Shown here piece after piece: positions 49,240-59,840 of a DNA stretch of 64,000 nucleotides. Source of the DNA: Oncomelania hupensis. Taxonomy: Eukaryota > Mollusca > Gastropoda > Littorinimorpha > Pomatiopsidae. Below the pieces are notes generated by a model, which did not search any database, had not been told where the DNA came from, and saw nothing but the letters and a program-made list of their open reading frames with translations. Location of the stretch: assembly GCA_036898135.1 (NCBI GenBank), contig CM072511.1, positions 159,527,152-159,591,151 on the forward strand, read 5' to 3'. The position numbers were made by a program, and so were the translations under genes. Each line of letters opens with the position of its first letter. Positions within the stretch are counted from its first letter, which is position 1.

Positions 49240-52200
49240 ATGGCTGCCCCCTGTGCATTGATTACGAGTTGTTCGGATTTCGACCCTGAAACCATCGTAC
49301 AAGGTGAGTGTTTTGGTGTAAATTTTGGGTATTGTATAGAACATATGATGTAGTTTCTTTCTGTTATAAATTATTGCTCTTTTATGCGTAGACACAGGTT
49401 ATGTCAACGAGTTTATTCTACCATAGGCACTTGCTGATTTTGTGGAGTGGAGGGGATTTGTAAACATTGTATAGTGTATTTCTATCTTATTGTGTTTGGC
49501 ACCTTTGTTGAATTAAACTGTATTTTTTCTTATCAATAGAATACGGTGCTATTTTGTTATTTTAATTTCTTTTAGGATCTATGTAAAGACCAGTGGCCTA
49601 TATCATTGACTTTTCAAGTTCAAGTTCAAGTTTAGGTTGATGTGTGTGGTGGTTGATTCAGCTATGTACGTAAAATAAAATATAATTGTAATAATATAAT
49701 TGAATAAATAATTACTTACTTTACACATTTATCTTCACAAACTTTATAAAATGCTATCAGTAAAATATTGTCCTCTTGACGTTGTGCAGGTATTTTGAGT
49801 GTGTCAGAACTGCCAGAAGGAACCAGCGTGTTGGAGTCAGTGGTGTCATACGATTGGCACATTGACACCAAATACTATACAGCTGATGTCAGACTGTGCA
49901 CAACAAAAGATCGTACGATTGGCGATGCACAGTTTGCCGAGTCAGTGGAAGCCTTCGTTGTGTACTTTGACTCTCAAGATGTGAGTACACATGCATCAAA
50001 TATATAGTGATCAATAAGAAAACAGTTTTATCTCACTAAACAATTACACCATGGTGCCAAACACAAATACAACCTAAAAAATACATATATGGTAAAGAAA
50101 TTGTTATTGCTCAGTAGAAATCAGTGTCAGACAGTCACACACGTAAATTACATGACAGCATTTTATAATACTTGCACATTTAAGAAGTATTTTACTAATT
50201 GAGTCATAATCCCTTGGAATAACTAGACTGCTGAGGCTGTGGATGTTAAATCACTCAATGTGTTAAAGAATAGTACATGGACAAATTATTTAAGGATAGC
50301 ATCTACTCCACCACATTGGAGTCTACAAAATTCTAAATTGGTAGGCCAGGGGTCTGGGACTTGGAACCCTCATTAAGATTGAATATGAGGGCCAAAGGCT
50401 TTTAGCCTGCATGCTGAACTATGCTATGCTATGCTATTTACAGTTGCGATTTACATGCATTTTATTTTACATAACATTGTCCAAGCTGGACTCGGCTTTT
50501 ACCAATGCTCACTTTTTGTCATTGTTGCACCTGCTATAAAGTTAATAAATCTTCCAGCATTTAGAAAGTGCTTAGATTTCTCTTTGTCAAAATAAAATAA
50601 ACCATCAGCATGGCGGGGTTCTTGCAGGAATTGAATGATCTTTACATTTTTTAGACTCTAAACCTAACTCTTTGTTGATTTTTTTAATTTATTTTTAACA
50701 ATGTATATATTCTTTTTTTTTTTTTATTGCTAATGCAGGAATCAAGTTTTAAGAGGGTGTCGTCATGGCTGCCATACTTGAAGCACTTCAATCCTTCAGT
50801 TCAGATTCTGGTGTGTCAGACATGCAGAGATGAGGATGGTGAGTGTGGCAAGTTATTACACAGTCTGCCTCTGTATTTATATATTATAATTTTAATACCA
50901 TGTGGTTGAAAAGTAACTCCCTACTGAACATTGTTTATAAAGCTTTGTTAATTGAACTGCACTGGCATGAAATAAAACCTATTGTGATCCTTACAGTGGT
51001 AGAATGTGAAATGCTGATCTCTGATTTCAACTCGCAGTGACGACAGCAGCCCGTGATGATCTGTCACCTGACTCTAGGTTTTATGTTGATCTTCTGATAT
51101 TTCTATTTCCACAAGTATCTTACATTTTCATTGGCCAAGTAGAAAGTGCCTAAAACTGATGTCGCCAGGTACTTGACCAATCTCAGATGGCAATGTTTCT
51201 TGCAAAGCATGGAATATGAAAGTCGTAAAAATACATACAGGGACTACTTAAGATTGTTGTCATGAAATCATTGATGAAGACGCATATATTTAAGTCCTGA
51301 CAAGGATTACTAGAAGGAGCAAATAATAGCACATAAAAATGTAACTTTATTATCTGTTTCGTCATCGAATTAAAGCAAATGTGAATGACCACATTGTTTG
51401 AACCGCATGTCATGAACCTGCCACCTCGATTCAGTTAATAAATCTATGGTTAGTGCAGAGGACAGAATTGTCTTCTCGCTGCTATTTATTTCAGATACTC
51501 AGAACATATCAATAAAGCCAACAGAATGTTACGATTCTTACTTCTGTGCTGGATTCTAACAGAAACATTCTTCATGAATGCTGCCTTTTTTTTTTTTAAT
51601 AGCGATGTAGGCAATGTCCAATCAATATGACACTATCCTACTCTACTGTCAACGTGATGTGTAATGCGGCTTTTTGTCAAATTGATTGCATCTACCAAGA
51701 ATATTTAGGTGTTTATATAATGCGAAGACTTCAATGTTTGTTGAGAATTAAAATGTGCTGCAAACGTGTCCAATGCGTTAACTACTTTGTTATATGGTGC
51801 ATTATTTGGAATGTGTTGTGTGAAATGGTCTTTGACATAGGCCTATGAACAGCTTTGGTATATTCTATTGTTTTGGCAAATTTCCCGTTTAATATTCTGA
51901 TTTGGTGAAATCGATACATAAATGTCATCGGCATCTTGGCATGGAATATGAGATATGTCCAACTCGATCGATTCAGAGTTTCACTCACCTTCGGCTCGAG
52001 GAAATATTGAATAGATCTCATTGGACATATCTCATATTCCATGCCAAGATGCAGATAACATGTAATGTCTTATGTCAGCTGAGCTTGCTCTTGAAGTGTC
52101 AGGTGACAGGCCATTATGGGCTGGTCCCGGGTCTGTGAGATCAACTCCAAGAACAGCAGTGAAATTCATCTCCTGTGAGGATCACAATACAGTTTGTTTC

Positions 52201-53930
52201 AGGCAAATGTGGTACTATGGACAAAAGTTGTGAGCAATGTCAAATAGGGAGTTACTTTTCAACCACCCTAAAGGCCTGTCTATATTCGCTGTTTGGGCTA
52301 CAAGGATGCTGCATTGAAAGTACTTGCTCCACTCCTACATCTTTTTGTCCACAGATGCCCTAGAATTATAGTGCATTTCTCATTATGATTTCTTTAGTTT
52401 TTGAAAAAAAAAAATAAAGCAGCTGATGATACGGTGAATACATTTTCAGTGGTGAAGCGTCAGACGGCCCAAGAGTGGTGTATTGACAATGGCTTTGAAC
52501 TGGTGGAGCTGGAGCCGGAGGATAGCAGTGATGATGAAGGTTAGTGATTTTTTTTTTAATTCCTCTTTTTTTGTTGTTTGATATTTTGTGTGTGTGGGGG
52601 GTATCCCTTTCAGTTTAAATTATGTGGCAGTTGGCAGCAGCTTGATCTTATAAGATTCTTTGTTGAAATAAAGTGTAAAAAGGAGAACAACAGGTGTCAA
52701 ATTGTCACCGGATAGATCCCGACCTTGAATAAGATCTTGGCCAGGGCAACTGTAGTGTCAAGGTAAACATTTTAAGCAGCAGCACACCACCAATCAACAA
52801 CCCTAACTTTCACACAGTGCCACTCTCTTATTTGATCCTGTGCTCCAAGGTTTGGAAAACATTTGTCGGCCATTTTGACCAGACAGGTGTTTCTACTCTG
52901 GGAGCATCTTCTATAGTCGTGGGGCTTGTAAGACACAAAAAACGTGGCTCCGGTGCCACCACAAGACTCGTTCTGAGCCTCTGTACTGGTCGAGACAATT
53001 TGTCTGCCAAAGTTGCTCTTGCGTGCTGCTACAAAGCAGAGGATGAAGAGAAACGCCAAAGAATAATGTCAAAAAGTAATGCCAAAGATTAATGCCAAAG
53101 AATAATGCAAAAAGGGATTTTTGTTCATGCATTTGTCGTATTTTGCTTAAATGTTTTTAGTTTCTTAGAACTATGCTTATAATAATAATAATACATAGAT
53201 TTATATAGCGCACATTCTGTCCTATCTTATCCTATCCTATCCCGTAACTTAAAAGTCGTTGGGGCATCACAGATGATCATTTAACCAGCGTATGCCATCT
53301 TTCTCTGTCCTCAGCAACCCTTATGGCTTCGCTCAGTGTCAAGCCAGTCCATTCTCGAATGTTGTCCTCCCACCTCTTTTTGCCATCGTGTTATCCAAAG
53401 GCTTGTGTGATGGTCTGTTGGACTTTGTCGTTGGTGATATGCTTGGTATAGGAATTGCCCAGAAGTTTTCTGTAGCACCTCATCTCCAGATTTGTATTCG
53501 TTGTAGGTCTGCTGTGAGGATCCATGTTTCGCAAGCGTATATAGGAAGATGAAGATGACAAGGGAGCACTGCAGCCTTACATTGGAGTATAGACTGGTGG
53601 TCCTGTCTTTCCAAATGGGCTTCAACCTTGTCAGGGCAGGAGTAGTTTGTGTGTGATCCTGGAGAGGACTTCCTTTCGGGACCCATTGTCTGACATAATG
53701 GCTTCTAAATATTTGAGCACACATATCTCACATCAAAAAGAGTTTTTCTATGTTCAATTCTTTTATTATGTATGCAAATGCGCCTTTGAATCCCTCTTTA
53801 TATATAATTTTAACATTTGTGTGTTTCAGAGAATGATTTTAAGGAGACAACAGGCCTTGCAAGAATCATTCAGGCTCTGCATGCTCATTGGTGGTCCAAC
53901 CTTGTGCAAAAAGGTCAGTCAACCTTCGTC

Positions 53931-53961
<31 letters not shown>

Positions 53962-56900
53962 GAATGTTGTTTTTTTAAATATTAGAGTTGTCTTAAGACA
54001 TAAGGATTAGGTTTCCATTCTGTTTCTGCAGGACGTTGTGTTCCGTCACTGTACTTAATAGAGTTAAAATTGGTTTTACAGTCACCTAAATGTCATGTAC
54101 AAGAGGTGAAAGTTGCAACTCTTTGTTCTCGAAGTAGCCCATCCACTCTCAAATAAGTCAATATTGTGAAAATTAAATTTACTCTGCACATTTTTTTTCA
54201 TGGTGTGTGATTTATTTTATATTTATGTCGTAATGTTGTGCCCTGGTGAAGCCTGTTTTTTATATTTTATTAAAGGTGAACATTTGGGAAATGTGTATAC
54301 GACTTCTTTGGCTTTTAGTACTTTACTACGCCTTTCTTCTGCTTGTGTTTCCTCATATTTATTCAGCAATAGCATATCAGTATTAAACAATTATGCACTC
54401 ATTTATATATACATATATATATTTGTGTTCCATTGCATTTTTGTATTGTAAATTTGTATTGTAGATTGTATTGCATCCCTCATGTCTTTCCTATGGCCTG
54501 ACCATGAGAGACTGACAGAGGTGTTGTGTTATATTGTGTTGTATTGCATTAATGCTGGTGTTTTATGGGTTTGCTCTTTTGCTGTGCAGGAACATCAGGC
54601 ATCAACCCTCTGCTAAGAAATCTGATGTCAGAGAAAACGGATCATCCTAAAGCAGAGGGTGAGCGCCATTTCATTCTCGATTTACTTATTTATCTTCTTG
54701 GTTAAAACACACTGACGCGCTGAGGACGCAGCAAAATGGCCGTCTGCATCTTTGGGGCCATCCCTCAATCACAAACCACTGGCAGAAGAGAAGGGGGAGA
54801 TAAATCATTCCAACCATTCCTTTATTCCCCGGAGGTAGTAAGGATTATATCCAGGAGTCTCTCTTCCTAACTCCAGTCCCATGCGTTGAGGAGAGACAAC
54901 TACTACCTGCGTTTGTGCACAAACATGTTGGTCTCACTTATCTTATTCTCCTGACCTTTTCCTTTCTGGTAATGCACGCTCCTATCTCTCTTCTCTTTTA
55001 CTATTATATCTCAATGAAAAAATTGTATGAAATTGGGGCAAAATGAGTAATCAGTCAAAAACATTTTAATTTATTAATTTATTTGACCTTGTCTTCTTGT
55101 GTCTAATGCAGTTTGTTTGCCTGCGTACTTTTGTCATGCAGAGACAGAAAAGAAAGACTCATCACCTTCATCCAAAGGTGCTGCCACATCGTCACTGTCC
55201 TCCACTACCAATGGCAACACAGCAACGTGTGAGGGGGGGCATGGGGCGACTGGAGGAAAAGAGAAGGAAATGGCCACAGCAAAAGACAATGAAAAAGACG
55301 AGGACACCAGCCAGAGTCCTTCATCCATTGGCAAAGCATTTGGTGAGTTTGGCTGTTGTAGAGTGGGCGGAGTGTGCCTTGGCACTGTGAGTTTGGCTGT
55401 TGTAGAGTGGGCGGAGTGTGCCTTGGCACTGTGAGTTGGGCTGTTGTAGAGTGGGCGGAGTGTACCTTGGCACTGTGAGTTGGGCTGTTGTAGAGTGGGC
55501 GGAGTGTACCTTGGCACTGTGAGTTGGGCTGTTGTAGAGTGGGCGGAGTGTACCTTGGCACTGTGAGTTGGGCTGTTGTAGAGTGGGCGGAGTGTACCTT
55601 GGCACTGTGAGTTGGGCTGTTGTAGAGTGGGCGGAGTGTACCTTGGCACTGTGAGTTGGGCTGTTGTAGAGTGGGCGGAGTGTACCTTGGCACTGTGAGT
55701 TGGGCTGTTGTAGAGTGGGCGGAGTGTACCTTGGCACTGTGAGTTGGGCTGTTGTAGAGTGGGCGGAGTGTACCTTGGCACTGTGAGTTGGGCTGTTGTA
55801 GAGTGGGCGGAGTGTACCTTGGCACTGTGAGTTGGGCTGTTGTAGAGTGGGCGGAGTGTACCTTGGCACTGTGAGTTGGGCTGTTGTAGAGTGGGCGGAG
55901 TGTACCTTGGCACTGTGAGTTGGCCTGGAATGCAGTTTGAGGGGATTTGATGGGTCTTCTGCCCCTGCTCCTAGGAGGCATTGCGTTGTCGTTCCTATTC
56001 TTTTGTTGAGAAAGCAGCCTGTTTCAAGCAGCCTGGGAGACAAATGTGTTATAATAATAATAATACTGGAGGCTATATACACGCCTTTCCCCCAAATCAA
56101 TCAGGCTCAAAGCGCGGAAATCTGTACCAACATGCACGTTCACCTGTCTCATCCACCCTTACACACACACACAACAAATACACATCCATCACTCAAACAG
56201 GTGGTGTAAAGGCAGGGAGATCGCTATTGGAAGACGGAAAGAAAATCTAATTTTTTATTTTTGAAATTTTATATTGACTGCGTCCAGTACCATTATTGAA
56301 GGGAGGGAGGGAGGTAGGAAACCGGAGTGCCCGGAGAAAACCCTCGGTGACCTCAATAGTCTCGTACCTAAGTCACATACGTTCACCCCTTGCGGGAATC
56401 GAACCCACAACCTTTGGCATAGGAAACCGGCAAATAATCTACTGCGCCACGAGGCCACCCCAAAACTCCATATCCAAGACCCTTCTCTGACGCTTTAAAC
56501 GTTTGAGCTAACCCATTCCCCAGGCTGGTTGATTGTCCCTGCTCTCGTCACTGTGAGAGTTATTAGAGGTCAGAAATGAAACTCTACCACTGCCAAATGC
56601 AGTACTATTTTCAAATGTTATCAGCAAATTTCAATAGAGAGTTACTTTTCAATCACCTGGTAGTATAGGATGCAGCTTCGCTGAATTTAAAATAAAATTT
56701 GAATTCCCCTTATGATCTCTGTTCATTGACTGAAGAAAAAGAAGATTTGGGATACAGAAAAAGAGGTGGGAGGACAACGTTCGAGAATGGACTGGTTTGA
56801 CACTGAACGAAGCCATGAGGTTTGCTGAGAACAGAGAAAGATGGAGTGCGCTGGTTAAACGATCATTAGTGGTGCCCCAACGACCTTTGAGTTACGGGAT

Positions 56901-59840
56901 AGGATAGGATAGGAAGAAAAAGCACATGAAAGATATCCTGTATTATTATTATTAGTAGTAGTGTTTGTAGTAGTGTGGAAAGATTTAAAGTAATAATAGT
57001 AGTCTCACTATTACTACTGCTACTGCTGCTGCTGCTGTTGGCAGCAGGGATAGCCCAGTGGTCAGAGCGCACGATTTGTGTAAGTGCATCTTAGGCGACC
57101 TGAGTTAAATCTGACTTCAGCAATTTTCGTGCAAACTATTGTGTTTACTGGATATTATGCCTTGAGAAGCTCTCTAAGCTTGTAAGTGCGCTATTTAAGA
57201 GTAATCTCTTTATTTATTTTACTACTATACGTATTACTGTTACAGGAAGCCTGATCCCAGATGATAAAGATATTGCAGAGTTGCTAGCTGCTCTGAGTCA
57301 TGGTGAAGATGATGAACACGGCATGGAATCCTTTGAACAAATGATCATCAAGCTCCACTCTATGAAAGGTTAGTTTCTTAGTCCATTTTGTACTAAATGT
57401 TAGCCTGCCTATCCAAAGGTCAGCGGTTGCTTTTCAATATAACCCTGCCTTTCCAATGCTCGCAAAATCTGAAGGACCACTTAACAAATTTTGATAAGAT
57501 TTTATGGAAACATTACATATGTTGGTAGCCTGCCATCCCCTGTTGGGGTGCCAGGGGTTTCAGTATAAATAGTATCCCCACTTTCTGGAAATTTAGTGCT
57601 TTAAATTCCCACTGTCGCTGTCTTTCTTATTTGCTCTTTCTCATTCCTGCTCTGTTCTATCAATCTGCTATACTATCTTCTTCTTCGCTAGATCAGTCAC
57701 CTATCTTTTTTCTTGAAAACTCTTCCAGGACAAGACTCCTTATTTGTGTATGAGGTCTGTTGGATCACCTTGGGAATATTGGACGCTTTCTGCCAGGTGG
57801 TCACTAAGGCTTCCTATGATGTTATTATTTAGCAATGTAGGCATTTTATATGTATGTGTTTCGTTGATAATTTATAATGATGTTTGTATTCTATTTTGTT
57901 TTTGTAAATGGGGGTTCGATAAATTAGAGTATAGCCTCAGCGTCCCCTGCGTGGGATGTCTTTATTGTAAAGTGACTTGCTGGTGGAGAGCTTTCAGTTT
58001 TACCACTAGGGTTGTTTCAGTAGATCTTTGATGCGGATCAGGGGTTGTCCGGTACTGATTTGGCTTGGAAGAGTCCGCTGGACCTAAAGCAATAATCATG
58101 TAATGTAATGTAACCTCCTGGGCCATCGTATTTGTTCTGCTTCGAAGTTCAAGGTCGCTGGTGTCTGTCCCTTGCTAAACATGTTTTGTTTTGCTCTGTA
58201 ACTCTAGATCAATTTACATGATTTTTTTTTTTTTTTTTTTTTTGCTGTGCAGAGTAATTTAACAATAGCTTGGCCTTTTGTGTTAATTATATTTGCACTT
58301 TCTTAAAGGTCAAGGTCGAAAAAACTATCTGTGCACTTTCTCAAAAAGGTCAAGGTAAACAAAAATCTTTCCTGACTTTTAAAATCATTATTTCGAGATT
58401 TATTTTTTTTTTATTAATTTTAAAAAAAATGTTATTTCATTGTTCTTTGCAATTTTTCAGCTCAAGAGCTGCTCAAGGCGCTGGCTGATACAGGATCTAA
58501 CTCAAGCTGCCTGAGGCGCCCACTTGCAACCTGTGGGCGCATAGTCTTGTCGCCTAGGCCACTGATCACAATCCTGGCCACTGGGGATGGGGGAAGGGAC
58601 CTGGTGTGCTTGTTAGGTGTATGTGTGTAGCCCACCTAGGACATGAGCATCACAATCTTGAAAGTCTGTGTGATGGGTTGCATGCCTGCACAGACTAAAC
58701 CTCAGTTTATACTCCCATCCAAAGGAGTTACTGAGAACAGAGTGTGCGTACATCATTCTGTACTATTGTTATTGCCTCCAGTTCCCACCCAGTGCAGTGC
58801 AGCGTCCATTTTATACTGCTCACAACTCTGAGCATGAAGGCCTGTGTAATATGTTGGTCATTGTGCTTATCTTATGCCTGCTGGTCGTTGCAGCCCAAGC
58901 CAGCTCTCTTCCACATGGTGAACGCCAGGTGTACGCTGAAAAGGTGAGTGAGCTGACCCATTGATTTATTTAATTGTTTTCTTTTTTATATTTAATTTAT
59001 ATATGTATGTATTTACTGATGTATTTATTTATTTGATTGCTTCTTTGTATTTTGGCTTACGCATATAAATTTGAGTTAAAAAAATGATTAATTTTTGTAG
59101 GCTCGAGTAACTCATTCGAGCATTCATACTTAATTGACTGGCCTGCTTGTTCAGTGTTATATATCTTTCTTTGAAGAGTTGTTGTTTTGTTTTGTTTGGG
59201 GGGAAGGGGTTGTTTGTATACATTGCAGTTTTCTTTAATGTGTGTTTATTTTTCTTCAGTTATTTCTCTTTTCTTCCAGTGCTGTGATAATGCGTCTTGT
59301 GTGGGTGAAAATATTTCTGGGCTTAATAAATGTTCAATCACTCATTCATTCTTATTCTCATGCTTTTGGCAAACTGTCAAGTGCTATTTATGCTGACCTA
59401 TCCATTAAAAAAAAAAAAATTTAAATCACTGTTTGGTTATGGTTTGTCTCCTAAACTGTGCATCTATAATACTAAAAGGGAGAGCAGATGATATATTTTG
59501 GTTAAAAAAAAACAATTTTACATTCTTAGATTTTTATTTTAATTTATTGTATTTATTTTAATTTTATTATTGTTTTGCAACAATTTTTTTTTCTGACCAA
59601 TATTTTATTAAAACCTTTCTGTTAAGAAAATTAAATATAAAAAAAAAGATTGAATTATTTGAAGATATGGTGGAGATGTTATATGAAATCTCCTTCTTCA
59701 GTTCTGAACATGGACAGGGAAAAAATGTTATTAATAAGCAGAGTTTGTATATATTCTGTTTCCAGATTGCTGTGGCATTCTTGAAAGCGATGGGAGAAGA
59801 CGAGGATGAGGATGAAGATGAAGAGGGTGCACTCTTCTAG
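49240..59840 (+). CDS. AAGAB: Alpha- and gamma-adaptin-binding protein p34, 10 exons
   Basis: Exons 49240-49303, 49790-49980, 50739-50838, 52450-52539, 53830-53913, 54590-54658, 55142-55342, 57246-57368, 58894-58943 and 59766-59840. All junctions are AG/GT with matching phase; total 1047 nt, 348 residues plus stop (human about 315). The chosen start (MAAPCALITS) has a strong Kozak context (A at -3, G at +4); an in-frame ATG lies at 49213. Residues 1-180 form the conserved N-terminal Rab-like pseudo-GTPase domain (AESVEAFVVYFDS, VSSWLPYLK, AQEWCIDNGFELVEL). Residues about 200-267 are a Ser/Thr/Lys/Glu-rich linker, followed by the C-terminal helical domain (SFEQMIIKLHSMK). The tail is an acidic EDEDEDEDEE run. 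Family knowledge: p34 is a cytosolic chaperone that binds alpha and gamma adaptins and assembles AP-2 and AP-1. Confidence 0.9.
50902..52269. mobile_element. M1 MITE split by a roughly 1-kb insertion
   Basis: Left end TGTGGTTGAAAAGTAACTCC near 50902 and right end AGGGAGTTACTTTTCAACCA near 52250. The internal M1 sequence breaks off near 51090 and resumes near 52058. The intervening sequence has no recognised coding region and carries a perfect hairpin at its right end. In AAGAB intron 3. Confidence 0.6.
51931..52052. repeat. Perfect 32-bp inverted repeat with 58-bp spacer
   Basis: The arm GCATCTTGGCATGGAATATG plus 12 more bases (51931-51962) is exactly reverse-complemented at 52021-52052. The spacer is itself partly self-complementary. 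Confidence 0.92.
52817..53092 (+). other. Unassigned 91-codon open frame in AAGAB intron 4
   Basis: Locally GC-richer than the flanks; frame reads FDQTGVSTLGASSIVVGLVR and later CYKAEDEEKRQRIMSKSNAK. No acceptor/donor pair in phase with AAGAB was found and the family is not recognised. An overlapping minus frame is also open. It may be a fragment of a mobile element or processed sequence. Confidence 0.2.
53219..53700 (-). mobile_element. LINE-G copy in AAGAB intron 4
   Basis: On the minus strand encodes fragments [19 protein letters not shown] (frameshifted) and CETWILTADLQRIQ, with a TATCC tail at 53219. Antisense to AAGAB and frame-broken. Confidence 0.7.
55142..55342 (+). CDS. AAGAB: AAGAB exon 7, low-complexity linker
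   Basis: Encodes 67 residues rich in Ser, Thr, Lys, Asp and Glu, linking the pseudo-GTPase and C-terminal helical domains. A second acceptor 30 nt upstream (exon start 55112) is also in frame and would add VCLPAYFCHA, so two isoforms are possible. The donor GTGAGT at 55343 is the first bases of a 44-bp tandem repeat. Confidence 0.82.
55343..55925 (+). repeat. 44-bp minisatellite at AAGAB intron 7 donor, about 13 units
   Basis: Units begin GTGAGTTGGGCTGTTGTAGA and end CCTTGGCACT; spacing between unit starts (55343, 55387, 55431) is exactly 44 bp. The first two units carry GTGAGTTTGG and GTGTGCC, the later ones GTGAGTTGGG and GTGTACC, so later units appear to be homogenised amplicons. The unit has no stop codon on the minus strand in any frame, which produces long artefactual minus-strand frames of about 260 codons. 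Confidence 0.95.
56055..56240 (+). mobile_element. S6 repeat
   Basis: Shares the GGAGGCTAT start and GGCAGGGAGATCGCTATTGG-type end with 15285-15470. Confidence 0.45.
56245..56460 (-). mobile_element. S2 SINE, head and 5' body
   Basis: On the minus strand: TGGCCTCGTGGCGCAGTAGA (box A-like), box B GGTTCGATTCC, then ACCGAGGGTTTTCTCCGGGC. The head is better preserved than in other copies. Confidence 0.7.
56520..56668. mobile_element. M1 MITE right half
   Basis: Retains the right-end sequence GAGAGTTACTTTTCAATCAC and internal M1 bases; left half missing. Confidence 0.5.
56737..56914 (+). mobile_element. LINE-G 3' fragment with GGATA tail
   Basis: Encodes [20 protein letters not shown] and ends with GGGATAGGATAGGATAGG. 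In AAGAB intron 7, sense orientation. Confidence 0.72.
57045..57220 (+). mobile_element. Degraded tRNA-headed SINE
   Basis: Box A-like GGGATAGCCCAGTGGTCAGA and a weak box B-like GACCTGAGTTAAATCT; the body is not matched elsewhere in the window. Stems are not conserved. Confidence 0.35.
57546..58117 (+). mobile_element. R1 element, full length, in AAGAB intron 8
   Basis: Shares both ends with the 8583 copy; tail is ATGTA repeats rather than AATC. The TATA-like CAGTATAAATAG is intact. Confidence 0.72.
58455..58740 (-). mobile_element. S1 SINE body in AAGAB intron 8
   Basis: Matches S1 (CAGCTCAAGAGCTGCTCAAG, GCGCCCACTTGCAACC, ACTCCCATCCAAAGGAG). The head is missing. It ends about 150 bp upstream of the exon 9 acceptor. 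Confidence 0.6.

Noticed and set aside
48969..49295. 108-codon minus-strand frame over the promoter
   Set aside because: It runs antisense through AAGAB exon 1, and its upstream part is not consistent with IQCH exon 1 splicing; only the 17-codon exon 1 is supported.
55134..56100. Three overlapping minus-strand frames of about 260 codons with Pro/Gln/Thr/Ser-rich repeats
   Set aside because: They arise because the 44-bp AAGAB intron repeat lacks stops on that strand; the period is not a multiple of three, so all frames look alike.
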